Source of the DNA: Streptomyces koelreuteriae
GTDB lineage: Bacteria; Actinomycetota; Actinomycetes; Streptomycetales; Streptomycetaceae
Assembly (NCBI RefSeq): GCF_018604545.1
Contig: NZ_CP075896.1
Coordinates: 6,634,001-6,698,000 of the forward strand
Direction: 5' to 3'
DNA length: 64,000 nt
Shown here in pieces: positions 35,974-44,601 of this stretch. Under the pieces are notes generated by a model. That model saw nothing but the letters and a program-made list of their open reading frames with translations, made no database searches and had not been told where the DNA came from. A program made the translations under genes and the position numbers. The stretch's first letter is position 1. Every line of letters starts with the position of its first letter.

Positions 35974-37517
35974 GGGTTGTTCGCTCCGGTCTCCGGGCGT
36001 CGCCGGACGGTCAGGCGGGACGGCAGGTCGGTCGAGTCGGCGCCGCGCGGAACGCCCAGCCGGTCCAGCACCGGGGTGCCGGCCACCGCGACGGCCAGAT
36101 TGAGCAGCAGGGCCGCGAGCCCGGCGTAGATCTCCAGCGGCCCGGCGCCGGTGCCGAGCGGCACGATCGAGGAGAACCCCTCGCGCACCACCAGGTACGT
36201 CCCCGAGACCATGCCCACGGCCCACCCGGCGAGCAGCGCCCGAGGGTGCAGCCGCCCGGTGAACAGCCCGACGGCCACGGCCGGGAAGATCTGCAGGATC
36301 CACACGCCGCCGAGCAGCTGGAGGTTGATGGCGTCCTGGTCGCGCAGCCCGAACACGAACGCCACGGCCCCCGCCTTCGCGGTGATCGACACCGCCTTGG
36401 CGATGCGCACCTGGCGCTTGGGCGTGGCGGTCGGCTGGACGTACTCGACGTAGACGTTGCGTACGAAGCTCGTCGCCGCGGCGATCGACATCACCGCCGC
36501 CGGGACGAGCGCCCCCACGGCGATCGCGGCGAACACCAGCCCGGCCAGCGGCGCCGGCATCAGCCGGTCGACCAGCATCGGCACGGCCGCCTCGGCACCA
36601 CCGCGCGGCGCCCGCACCCCCGCCGCGAGGGCGGCGAAGCCGAGGAACCCGAACAGCGCGAGCAGCCCGGTCCAGGCCGGCAGCGCCACCGAGACCTTGC
36701 GCAGGGTGCGGGGCCCGTCGGCGGCGAAACCGGCGGTGAGCACATGCGGATACATCAGCAGGGCGAGGGCGGAGCCGAGGGCGAGGGTGGCGTAGGCGGG
36801 CTGCTGGGCGGGGGACAGCAGCAGCGCCGGATCGCCCAGCCGCGCCGCGGCGCCGTCGAAGACCGGGCCGGGGCCGCCGAACCGTTCGAGGACCAGCCAG
36901 GTCACGGCGGTCAGCGAGCCGAACACGGCCACCGCCTTCAGCGCCGAGATGACCGTGGGCGCGCGCAGCCCGTGCCGGTATGTGGCCACCGCGAGCCCCG
37001 CGAACAGCGCCACCAGCACCAGGTCCCCGGCCAGGCCCCGGGGATGGACGCCTCCGGCCGTCAGCACGGCCCGGATGCCGATCAGCTGCAGCGCCAGGTA
37101 CGGCATCGTCGCGAGGATCCCGGTCAGCGCGACCACCAGGGCCAGCGGCGGCGACCCGTACCGGCCCCGCACGAAATCGGCGGCGGTGATATAGCCGTGC
37201 CGGCGGGCCACGCTCCACAGGCGGCTCAGCAGCACGAAGGCGAGCGGGCAGACGATCACCGTGTACGGCACCGCGAAGAAGGCCGGAGCGCCGTTGCCGT
37301 ACGCGAGACCGGGCACGGCGGTGAAGGTGTACGCGGTGAAGATCGTGCCGCCGAGCAGCAGCCAGGTCCAGCCGGGGCCGAGGCTTCGGTCGGCCAGTGC
37401 CCAGCCCTCCAGGGAGGGCAGCCGGTCCACCGGACGCAGCCGCCGTGCGGTGACCGCGAGCAGCGACGCCCCGCCGATCACGGCGAGAAACGTCGCGGTC
37501 ATGGCGCCGTCAGCCAT
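35970..37517 (-). CDS. Sodium/solute symporter family permease
   Basis: A 515-residue SSS-family transporter with about 13 hydrophobic segments. Family features include RSLGPGWTWLLLGGTIFTAYTFTAVPGLAYG near the start, the GYITAADFVRGRYGS block, and VSITAKAGAVAFVFGLRDQDAI. ATG 37517 (MADGAM) has AAGGA upstream; ATG 37502 is an alternative. Substrates in this branch are carboxylates, amino acids or sugars; none can be named. It is divergent from cstA. A small DUF3311-type partner, often adjacent to such permeases, is not present. Confidence 0.87.
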   Translation of the reverse strand: MADGAMTATFLAVIGGASLLAVTARRLRPVDRLPSLEGWALADRSLGPGWTWLLLGGTIFTAYTFTAVPGLAYGNGAPAFFAVPYTVIVCPLAFVLLSRLWSVARRHGYITAADFVRGRYGSPPLALVVALTGILATMPYLALQLIGIRAVLTAGGVHPRGLAGDLVLVALFAGLAVATYRHGLRAPTVISALKAVAVFGSLTAVTWLVLERFGGPGPVFDGAAARLGDPALLLSPAQQPAYATLALGSALALLMYPHVLTAGFAADGPRTLRKVSVALPAWTGLLALFGFLGFAALAAGVRAPRGGAEAAVPMLVDRLMPAPLAGLVFAAIAVGALVPAAVMSIAAATSFVRNVYVEYVQPTATPKRQVRIAKAVSITAKAGAVAFVFGLRDQDAINLQLLGGVWILQIFPAVAVGLFTGRLHPRALLAGWAVGMVSGTYLVVREGFSSIVPLGTGAGPLEIYAGLAALLLNLAVAVAGTPVLDRLGVPRGADSTDLPSRLTVRRRPETGANNP

Positions 37518-37554
37518 GGGTCACCGTCCTTGGTGTGCCTTTGCCCTCGCGCGA

Positions 37555-37646
37555 GAGTTGCGCGGACGGCCCGTCCGGAGGACAGGGAACCTGCGGGAAA
37601 TCTTCTGGGAACGCCGTGTCATCCACTTCCGGCGGGAGCGCAACTC
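37555..37646. promoter_or_regulatory. Inverted pair of AGAGTTGCGC motifs between symporter and cstA
   Basis: GAGTTGCGC (37555-37563) and its exact complement GCGCAACTC (37638-37646) face each other, with similarity extended to about 12 of 14 positions. One copy sits near each divergent gene, so a single regulator could bind both. The whole 37518-37754 gap holds no gene. Confidence 0.5.
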
Positions 37647-37754
37647 TTGCACAGACCGACAGCGAGCGGGAGAGGTGCGCAGGTCGGGGAAGCGCCCCCG
37701 CACCGGCCCCCGCGCAGGTCCTGTCGCACACCACCGCCACGGTGAGGAGCCGCC

Positions 37755-39923
37755 ATGCCCGTATCAGTCCTGCCCGAATCCGACCGGTCAGCGCCAGAAA
37801 AGCGGCGAATGCCCCTGAAGTCCCTCCTGCTCTGGGCCGCCCTCTCCCTGCTCGGCGCGATCGCCTGGGGCGTCCTCGCCCTCGCCCGGGGCGAGGAGAT
37901 CTCGGCGGTCTGGCTGGTCGTCGCGGCGCTCGGCTCGTACGCCATCGCCTACCGTTTCTACTCCCGCTTCGTCGCCCGGCGGGTGCTGGGGCCCGACGAC
38001 CGCCGGGCCACGCCCGCCGAGCGCCTCGAGGACGGCGTCGACTTCCACCCCACCGACCGCCGGGTGCTGCTCGGCCACCACTTCGCCGCGATCGCCGGCG
38101 CCGGGCCGCTGGTGGGGCCGGTCCTCGCGGCGCAGATGGGCTATCTGCCCGGGACGCTGTGGATCGTCGCCGGTGTGATCTTCGCGGGCGCGGTGCAGGA
38201 CATGGTCGTGCTGTTCCTGTCCATGCGGCGGGACGGGAAGTCGCTCGGGCAGATGGCCCGGGACGAGATCGGCCGCTGGGGCGGGGCCGCCGCCCTGATC
38301 GCCGTGTTCGCCATCATGATCATCCTGCTGGGTGTGCTGGCCCTGGTCGTCGTCAACGCCCTCGCCCACTCCCCGTGGGGCACCTTCTCCGTCGCGATGA
38401 CCATCCCCATCGCCCTGTTCATGGGCTTCTGGCTGCACATCCTGCGCCCGGGCCGGGTCGTCGAGACCAGCCTGATCGGCGTCGCGCTTCTGCTGCTCGC
38501 CATCGTCGGGGGCAGCTGGATCCAGCAGTCCTCCCTGGCCTCCGCCTTCACCCTCAGCCCCACGACCCTCGTGTTCTGCCTGGTCGGCTACGGCTTCGTC
38601 GCCTCCGTGCTGCCGGTGTGGATGCTGCTCGCGCCGCGCGACTACCTCTCCACCTTCATGAAGATCGGCACGATCGCGATGCTGGCGGTGGGCGTGGTGG
38701 TCGCCGCCCCGGTCCTGCGCGCGGACGCGGTGACCGACTTCGCCTCGACGGGCGCGGGACCCGTCTTCGCGGGCTCGCTCTTCCCCTTCCTCTTCATCAC
38801 CATCGCCTGCGGGGCGCTCTCCGGCTTCCACGCCCTGGTCGCCTCCGGCACCACGCCGAAGCTGATCCAGAAGGAGTCCCAGGTCCGGATGATCGGCTAC
38901 GGCGCCATGCTGATGGAGTCGTTCGTCGCGATCATGGCGCTGATCGCGGCGGCCACTCTGGAGCCGGGCCTGTACTACGCCATGAACGCCCCGGCGGCCC
39001 TCCTCGGCACCACGGCCGAGTCGGCGTCCCACGCGGTCGCCGGACTCGGCTTCACGATCACCCCCGACCAGCTCACCCAGGCCGCCAAGGCCGTGGAGGA
39101 ACAGACGTTGATCGCCCGCTCGGGAGGAGCCCCGACCCTCGCGGTCGGCATGTCGGAGATCTTCTCCGGGGTCATCGGCGGCACCGCGATGAAGGCCTTC
39201 TGGTACCACTTCGCGATCATGTTCGAGGCGCTGTTCATCCTGACGACCGTGGACGCGGGCACCCGGGTCGGCCGCTTCATGCTCCAGGACATGCTCGGCA
39301 ACGTCTGGAAGCCGGCCGGCCGGGTCAACTGGAAGCCGGGCATCTGGCTGTGCAGCGCCCTGGTTGTCGCGGCCTGGGGCTACTTCCTCTACACCGGCGC
39401 CACCGACCCGCTCGGCGGAATCAACCAGCTCTTCCCGCTCTTCGGCATCGCCAACCAGCTGCTCGCCGCGATCGCCCTGGCCGTCTGCACCACGGTACTG
39501 ATCAAGTCCGGGAAACTGCGCTGGGCCTGGGTCACCGGCGTCCCGCTCGCCTGGGTCGTCGCCATCACCTTCACCGCCGGCTGGCAGAAGATCTTCTCCG
39601 ACGACCCGAAGGTGGGCTTCTTCGCCCAGCGCGCCCGCTACGCCGACGCCCTCGACGCCGGCCAGATCCTGCCGCCCGCCAAGAGCCCGGCCGACATGCG
39701 GACCGTCGTCACCAACTCCACGGTCGACGGCGTCCTGATCGCCCTCTTCCTGCTGCTGGTCGCCGTGGTGCTCGTGAACGCGGCGGTGGTGTGCGTACGG
39801 GCGATCCGCGCCCCGGGTCCCTTGCCGACCACCGAGGCACCGTACGTCGAGTCCCGCATCGAGCTGCCGGGGCAGAAGCCGGGAGAGGAGCCGGCCGAGC
39901 CCCTGGCGGGAGCCCGCTCATGA
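37755..39923 (+). CDS. cstA: Carbon starvation protein CstA, carboxylate/peptide transporter
   Basis: A 722-residue CstA-family permease with many hydrophobic helices. Conserved parts include GVDFHPTDRRVLLGHHFAAIAGAGPLVGPVLAAQMGYLPG in the N-terminal third, ACGALSGFHALVASGTTPKLIQKE in the middle, and FGIANQLLAAIAL near the end. CstA members import pyruvate or peptides during carbon starvation. ATG 37755 has GAGGAG 6 nt upstream. A short YbdD-like gene overlaps its stop. Divergent from the symporter-sigma unit. Confidence 0.94.
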   Translation: MPVSVLPESDRSAPEKRRMPLKSLLLWAALSLLGAIAWGVLALARGEEISAVWLVVAALGSYAIAYRFYSRFVARRVLGPDDRRATPAERLEDGVDFHPTDRRVLLGHHFAAIAGAGPLVGPVLAAQMGYLPGTLWIVAGVIFAGAVQDMVVLFLSMRRDGKSLGQMARDEIGRWGGAAALIAVFAIMIILLGVLALVVVNALAHSPWGTFSVAMTIPIALFMGFWLHILRPGRVVETSLIGVALLLLAIVGGSWIQQSSLASAFTLSPTTLVFCLVGYGFVASVLPVWMLLAPRDYLSTFMKIGTIAMLAVGVVVAAPVLRADAVTDFASTGAGPVFAGSLFPFLFITIACGALSGFHALVASGTTPKLIQKESQVRMIGYGAMLMESFVAIMALIAAATLEPGLYYAMNAPAALLGTTAESASHAVAGLGFTITPDQLTQAAKAVEEQTLIARSGGAPTLAVGMSEIFSGVIGGTAMKAFWYHFAIMFEALFILTTVDAGTRVGRFMLQDMLGNVWKPAGRVNWKPGIWLCSALVVAAWGYFLYTGATDPLGGINQLFPLFGIANQLLAAIALAVCTTVLIKSGKLRWAWVTGVPLAWVVAITFTAGWQKIFSDDPKVGFFAQRARYADALDAGQILPPAKSPADMRTVVTNSTVDGVLIALFLLLVAVVLVNAAVVCVRAIRAPGPLPTTEAPYVESRIELPGQKPGEEPAEPLAGARS

Positions 39924-40018
39924 GGGCGGTGCGCTGGGCACGGGCCGTGTCCTGGTACGTCCGCGAACTGCTGCGCACGCTGGACCGGGGGTCCGGGCCG
40001 CGGGGGAGGTGCTGCTGA
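39920..40018 (+). CDS. Very short YbdD/YjiX-like protein
   Basis: A 32-residue frame whose ATG overlaps the cstA stop (ATGA). The start (RAVSWYVRELL) and the end (GRCC) resemble the ends of the roughly 65-residue YbdD/YjiX proteins that normally follow cstA, while the middle is missing. It may be an internally deleted gene or a minimal functional form. Translation is likely from the overlap alone. Confidence 0.6.
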   Translation: MRAVRWARAVSWYVRELLRTLDRGSGPRGRCC

Positions 40019-40406
40019 CCGGCCCCGGGGGCGGAGCGGGCGCGGGGGAGGTGCTGCCGGCGGACCGGGGGCGGGCCTGCAGATGGGGCCGGGGACGGGC
40101 CTGTGGGCGTGCTGCGGGTCGTCGGTCTGCTGGCGCTGCTCTGATCGCTGGGTCGGGACCCGCTCCGCCGGGGTGCTGCTGGTGACGGCCCAGGGCTCGG
40201 CTTGAGCCGTGCCGCCGCCAGTGGCCCGGGGCGGCCGCAGGGGCGTTGCTGTCGACGTGGCCGCGGGCGGCTGCTGACCTGGACGCTGGGGCGGCCGTCG
40301 ACCTGGACCGTGGGGAGGGCGACTGCCGGCGGTCACACGGTCGCCGGGTCGGTCTTCGTCGCGTCGGTGGTTACGTGGCCGTCGGCTCGGTCTTCGTCCC
40401 GCGTGG
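40019..40406. repeat. 388-nt gap with low-complexity and partial duplications
   Basis: The left part is GC-rich with repeated GGCGGACCGGGGGCGG-like words. The right part repeats the 3' end of the SURF1 gene: 40332-40370 is a near copy of 40406-40444, and a shorter copy lies at about 40381. I see no gene. Confidence 0.6.
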
Positions 40407-41204
40407 TCACACGGTCGCCGGCTCGGTCTCCGTCGTGTCGGCGGCCTCGGCCGCCTTCTGGGCCCGGTCGCGGGCTTCGCGGCGGGCCAGGATCACCCAG
40501 CCGACCGGGACGGCCGCGGCGAACAGCCACCACTGATAGGCGTAGGCGTAGTTCAGCGCGGCGTCCTCCTCGCCCGGGTTGCCGAGGAGTTCGGGGGTGT
40601 CGCCCTTGGGCTCGGGGGCCGTCTGGGCGATGTAGCCGCCGAGCACCCGGGCGTCCAGGCGCCGTGCCTCCTGCTCGCTGTTGATCAGCATGATCTGCCG
40701 GTCCGGCAGGCCTTGAAGGTTCTTGATGCCGCTCGCCTCGGTCGTCTCGTCGGGCATCAGCCGCCCGGTGACGGTGACCTCGCCGGCCGGCGGTGCGGGC
40801 ACCTTCGGGAACGCGGTCTGGCTCGGGCCGTCGGAGGGGATCCAGCCCCGGTTGACCAGCAGGACCTTGCCGTCGTCGAGGACGAACGGGGTGAGGATGT
40901 GGTAGCCGACCTCGTCGTCGGAGTTGGTGCGGCGGCGGACGACGACCTCGTCCTCGGTGTCGAAGCGACCCTTCGCGCTCACGGTGCGGTACCGCTCGGC
41001 GCTGGTGACGGTGTGCCCGGGCTCCGTCAGCTTCTCCACGGGCACCGGGTCGGCCGCCAGCGCGTCCGAGACCAGCTGGTTCCGGGCGGTGCGCTCCTCG
41101 TAGCGATGCATCTGCCAGATGCCCAGCCTGATCATCGTGGGGATGAGAAGCAGGGCGATCAGTGTGAGGATCACCCACTGCCGGGACATCAGGAAGCGGT
41201 ACAC
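40407..41204 (-). CDS. SURF1 family cytochrome c oxidase assembly protein
   Basis: A 265-residue SURF1 protein with a membrane helix near each end (about residues 9-29 and 222-242) and an external domain between. Typical blocks are RLGIWQMHRYEERTARN, LVNRGWIPSDG and YAYAYQWWLFAAAVPVGW. SURF1 helps heme a/heme-copper oxidase assembly. GTG 41204 (VYRFLMSRQW) is preferred to a TTG at 41219. The C-terminal tail codons are repeated beyond the stop. Confidence 0.9.
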   Translation of the reverse strand: MYRFLMSRQWVILTLIALLLIPTMIRLGIWQMHRYEERTARNQLVSDALAADPVPVEKLTEPGHTVTSAERYRTVSAKGRFDTEDEVVVRRRTNSDDEVGYHILTPFVLDDGKVLLVNRGWIPSDGPSQTAFPKVPAPPAGEVTVTGRLMPDETTEASGIKNLQGLPDRQIMLINSEQEARRLDARVLGGYIAQTAPEPKGDTPELLGNPGEEDAALNYAYAYQWWLFAAAVPVGWVILARREARDRAQKAAEAADTTETEPATV

Positions 41205-41253
41205 CCCACGACCGTACAACTCGGTCGTGGGGTGCGATCAGCCGGGTACGGTT

Positions 41254-41487
41254 TCACACCTTGTCGACAATTCCCGCCTTTCCCTCCGCGCGTGCGCAGT
41301 GCGCCCCGCAGTACCACTGGCCCTCGACCTCCACGCCCTGGCCGATGATCTGCACCCGGCAGTGCTCGCAGATGGGTGCCATGCGGTGGATCGCGCAGGA
41401 GAAGCAGTCGAAGACGTGCACCGCGCCCTGCGCGTGCACCTCGAAGGTCATTCCGTACTGATTGCCACATACCTCACAGGTCGCCAT
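41254..41487 (-). CDS. Small cysteine-rich metal-binding protein
   Basis: A 77-residue protein with CxxC pairs at residues 4/7, 28/31, 40/43 and a final C60/C64, plus histidines at 34, 42 and 63, suggesting two zinc-binding knuckles. It is conserved in Streptomyces in this position as far as I recall, with no known function. It lies 50 nt upstream of the SURF1 gene on the same strand. Confidence 0.8.
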   Translation of the reverse strand: MATCEVCGNQYGMTFEVHAQGAVHVFDCFSCAIHRMAPICEHCRVQIIGQGVEVEGQWYCGAHCARAEGKAGIVDKV

Positions 41488-41594
41488 GCGCCACAGGGTG
41501 AGCCGTCACCCCGGCCCGGGCGAGCGGGCGCCGGGCGAGTCGCCGCCCAATCACCCGTCCGTACGGTCGCCCCCCGGCGCCGCCGCGCCCCCGG

Positions 41595-42584
41595 TCACCC
41601 CTGCGACGCCGGCTCCACATCCGCGAGAAGCTGCCCGAACGCCGCCTCGTCCACGACCGGCGTGCCGAACTGCCGCGCCTTGACCACCTTGGACGTGCCC
41701 GAGTCCGGGTCGTTCGTGACGAGCAGGCTGGTGAGCCGGGACAGGCTGGTGGCCACATGCAGCCCGGCCTCGGTCGCGCGGTCCTCCAGCAGGTCGCGCT
41801 CCACCGAGGTGTCACCCGAGAAAGCGACCCGCATGCCCTGCTTGAGCCGCCCGCCCACCTCGTAGCGCCCCGGGTTGGGGTAGGGGCAGGCGGGCCGCTT
41901 CCGGGCCGGACGCCAACTGGTCGGCCGGTAGCCGCCGTAGCCCGCCTGCTGTCCGATGCGGGGCGCGGGACCGTCCGACCACTCGGTCAGCGGCCGGCAC
42001 TCCAGCAGCGGCAGCCGTACGCCGTTCGCCGCCGCGGCCCTCAGGCTGGGCCGGAACGCCTCGGCCAGCACGCGCGCGTCGTCCAGCGCGTGGTGCGCCC
42101 GCTGCTGGACGACGCCGAAGTGCGCGGCGAGGGACTCCAGCTTGTGGTTGGGCAGCGGGAGCCCGAGTTCCTTGGACAGGGCGATGGTGCACAGTCGCTG
42201 CCGTACCGGAGCCTCGCGCTGCGCCCGCGCGTACTCCCGGGCGATCATCTGCCAGTCGAAGACGGCGTTGTGCGCGACGAGCACCCGTCCCTCGAGCCGG
42301 GTCGTGAACTCCTCGGCGATGTCCTGGAAGAGGGGCGCGCCCTCGAGTGCCTCGCTCGTCAGTCCGTGGATCCACACGGGGCCGGGGTCGCGCTCCGGGT
42401 TGACCGTCGAGTACCAGTGGTCCTCGACCTCGCCGCGCGCGTCGAGCCGGTAGACGGCCGCGGAGATGATGCGATCGTCCCGGGCCAGACCTGTGGTCTC
42501 CACGTCAACAACCGCGTACCCCTGGGGATACGCGGCCGGCCATGACGTGGGAGAGGGCACTGCGGTCGTCAGGTCATCGAGCAT
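41595..42584 (-). CDS. DEDDh 3'-5' exonuclease with BRCT domain
   Basis: A 329-residue DnaQ-like exonuclease. Exo I is VVDVETTG (about 26-33), Exo II is LVAHNAVFDWQ, and the Exo III block is RAHHALDDARVLAEAF, the DEDDh set. After a linker rich in Pro/Arg/Tyr, the C-terminal 80 residues (GMRVAFSGDTSVERDLLEDRATEAGLHVATSLS) form a BRCT domain. This architecture is typical of actinobacterial repair exonucleases. ATG 42584 is used. Confidence 0.9.
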   Translation of the reverse strand: MLDDLTTAVPSPTSWPAAYPQGYAVVDVETTGLARDDRIISAAVYRLDARGEVEDHWYSTVNPERDPGPVWIHGLTSEALEGAPLFQDIAEEFTTRLEGRVLVAHNAVFDWQMIAREYARAQREAPVRQRLCTIALSKELGLPLPNHKLESLAAHFGVVQQRAHHALDDARVLAEAFRPSLRAAAANGVRLPLLECRPLTEWSDGPAPRIGQQAGYGGYRPTSWRPARKRPACPYPNPGRYEVGGRLKQGMRVAFSGDTSVERDLLEDRATEAGLHVATSLSRLTSLLVTNDPDSGTSKVVKARQFGTPVVDEAAFGQLLADVEPASQG

Positions 42585-42874
42585 GGTCCCTGAGGATACG
42601 GGCCACGACTGACACCGCGGCCCGCCAGGTGCGTTCACCCGGCTCTTCCGATACTCCCTCAGGCAGGTTGTCCGGTCTGTCCGTTCGCGAGGCGTACGTC
42701 TGACCGATGCTCAGTCACTCTGCCGGGCGTCCGGGTGGTCACCGTCACCCCCGTCGTCCGTTTGTCGACCCCTCCCGATTGGTGGAGATCACCAAGAAGC
42801 AAGCGCGTACCGTCGAGAATACTTGTGGGTAACAACGTCTAGTCGGGGCCGGACGGCGGTCCTACGGTGCTTGC

Positions 42875-43921
42875 ATGCCGAACCTGCCCGATGTCGTGCT
42901 GTGGTCGATCCCCGCCTTTGTGCTGCTCACCGTGGTCGAGATGGTGAGCTACCGTCTCCATCCCGACGAGGACGCGGAGGGCTACGAGGCGAAGGACGCC
43001 GCCACGAGCGTCGGCATGGGCCTCGGCAGTCTGGTCTTCGACTTCCTCTGGAAGATCCCGATCCTCGCCATTTATACGGCCATCTACGAACTCACGCCCC
43101 TGCACGTGCCCGTTCTGTGGTGGACCGTCCCGCTGATGCTGCTCGGGCAGGACTTCTTCTACTACTGGTCCCACCGCGGCCACCACGTCATCCGCGTCCT
43201 GTGGGCCTGCCATGTCGTCCACCACTCCAGCCGGAAGTTCAACTTCACCACCGCGCTGCGCCAGCCCTGGACGTCCCTGACCGTGTGGCCGTTCTACGTC
43301 CCCCTCATAGCCGCCGGCGTGCACCCCGCCGCCCTCGCGTTCTGCTCCTCCGCGAACCTCGTCTACCAGTTCTGGATCCACACCGAGCGGATCGACAAGA
43401 TGCCCCGCTGGTTCGAGTTCGTCTTCAACACCCCCTCGCACCACCGCGTCCACCACGCCTCCCAGGGCGGCTACCTCGACCGCAACTTCGGCGGCATCCT
43501 CATCGTCTGGGACCGCCTGTTCGGATCGTTCGCCCCCGAGACCGAACGGCCGAGGTACGGACTGACCAAGAACATCGACACGTACAACCTGGTGAAGGTG
43601 GCGACGCACGAATACGTGTCCATCGCGAGGGACTTGAAGGCGGCGCGGAGCTGGCGCGAGCGCGCGGGACGCGTGTTCATGGGCCCGGGCTGGGGCCCGG
43701 CACCCGCACCCCTGGCTACGGCCACGGCCACGGCCACGGCCACGGCTACGGCCACGGCTACGGCCACGGCTACGGCCACGGCCACGGCCAAGGCGTCGGG
43801 TACGGCCCCGGCCCGGCCCACGGAATCCGCCCCGGCCCGGCCGTCAGACTCAGCCACGCCTCCGCCGACGGACCCCACCACGGCTGCGACCACCCCCGCC
43901 GGCGAGAGCACGTCGGCGTGA
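42875..43921 (+). CDS. Sterol desaturase/fatty acid hydroxylase superfamily protein
   Basis: A 348-residue integral membrane di-iron oxygenase. Three histidine boxes are visible: SHRGHH, HVVHHSS and HHRVHH; four or more hydrophobic segments surround them. From about residue 281 the protein has an unusual (TA)n tail of about 26 residues encoded by a hexanucleotide repeat, then a Pro/Ala/Thr-rich end. The family hydroxylates lipids such as sterols, carotenoids or hopanoids; the substrate here is unknown. It overlaps the YhhN gene by 4 nt (GTGA). Confidence 0.88.
   Translation: MPNLPDVVLWSIPAFVLLTVVEMVSYRLHPDEDAEGYEAKDAATSVGMGLGSLVFDFLWKIPILAIYTAIYELTPLHVPVLWWTVPLMLLGQDFFYYWSHRGHHVIRVLWACHVVHHSSRKFNFTTALRQPWTSLTVWPFYVPLIAAGVHPAALAFCSSANLVYQFWIHTERIDKMPRWFEFVFNTPSHHRVHHASQGGYLDRNFGGILIVWDRLFGSFAPETERPRYGLTKNIDTYNLVKVATHEYVSIARDLKAARSWRERAGRVFMGPGWGPAPAPLATATATATATATATATATATATATAKASGTAPARPTESAPARPSDSATPPPTDPTTAATTPAGESTSA
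43714..43791. repeat. Hexanucleotide tandem repeat, 13 units of GGCCAC/GGCTAC
   Basis: Thirteen 6-bp units in the 3' end of the desaturase gene. Copy changes would keep the frame. In the coding phase it gives alternating Thr-Ala; in another phase it gives Gly-His-Gly-Tyr. Confidence 0.9.
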
Positions 43922-44598
43922 CCCCCGCCCGCCTCCTCCTCGCCGCGTTCGGCCTCGCCGCCGCCGTCGACCTCGTCTCCCTCGCGGTCGGCTTCGACGC
44001 CGGGCACACCGTGGCCAAGCCCCTGCTGATGCCGCTGCTGGCCCTGTGGGCCGCTCTGCGCCAGGCGCCCCGGCTGCTGCTGGCCGCCCTGCTGTTCGGC
44101 TGGGGCGGTGACGTCCTGCTGCTGTCCGACGCCGAGCCGGCCTTCCTCGCCGGCATGGGCTCCTTCGCCGCCGGCCATGTCTGCTATCTCGTCCTCTTCA
44201 GGACGTACGGCAGCCGGAACGCGGTCCCCCGCGCGCGTGCGGGCCTGATCGCCCTCGGCTACGGCATCGCCCTCGTCACGACCGTCGCGCTGCTGTGGCC
44301 GGACCTGCCCGCGGACCTGCGCGTGCCCGTCGCCGGGTACAGCCTGCTGCTCACGGCCATGGCGTACCGCTCCGGCACCCGGCTCGGCCTCTTCGCCGGC
44401 CTCGGCGGCGCGCTGTTCCTGCTCTCCGACACCCTCATCGCGACCGGCGTCGCCGAATGGCCGCAGCTGCCCAGGCCGGACTTCTGGATCATGCTCACGT
44501 ACATCGCCGCGCAGGCCCTGCTGGCCGGCGGCACGCTGGGGGCGCTCAACGCGCGCAGGGCACCGGCCGCGACGTACGGCGAGATGCGGGCCGTCTGA
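43918..44598 (+). CDS. Lysoplasmalogenase (YhhN) family membrane protein
   Basis: A 226-residue YhhN/TMEM86-type protein with about eight membrane helices and the aspartates of LFGWGGDVLLL and FLLSDTLIA, which are conserved in this family. YhhN proteins hydrolyse lysoplasmalogens or act on related lipids; the bacterial function is mostly unproven. GTG 43918 overlaps the desaturase stop. Pairing with a lipid oxygenase suggests a membrane lipid role. Confidence 0.85.
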   Translation: MTPARLLLAAFGLAAAVDLVSLAVGFDAGHTVAKPLLMPLLALWAALRQAPRLLLAALLFGWGGDVLLLSDAEPAFLAGMGSFAAGHVCYLVLFRTYGSRNAVPRARAGLIALGYGIALVTTVALLWPDLPADLRVPVAGYSLLLTAMAYRSGTRLGLFAGLGGALFLLSDTLIATGVAEWPQLPRPDFWIMLTYIAAQALLAGGTLGALNARRAPAATYGEMRAV

Positions 44599-44601
44599 GG
44601 C

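Noticed and set aside
42823..44598. A continuous plus-strand frame joining a His-Gly-Tyr repeat to the YhhN protein
   Set aside because: The desaturase frame has clear histidine boxes in a different phase; the fused reading is kept only as a note on the repeat.
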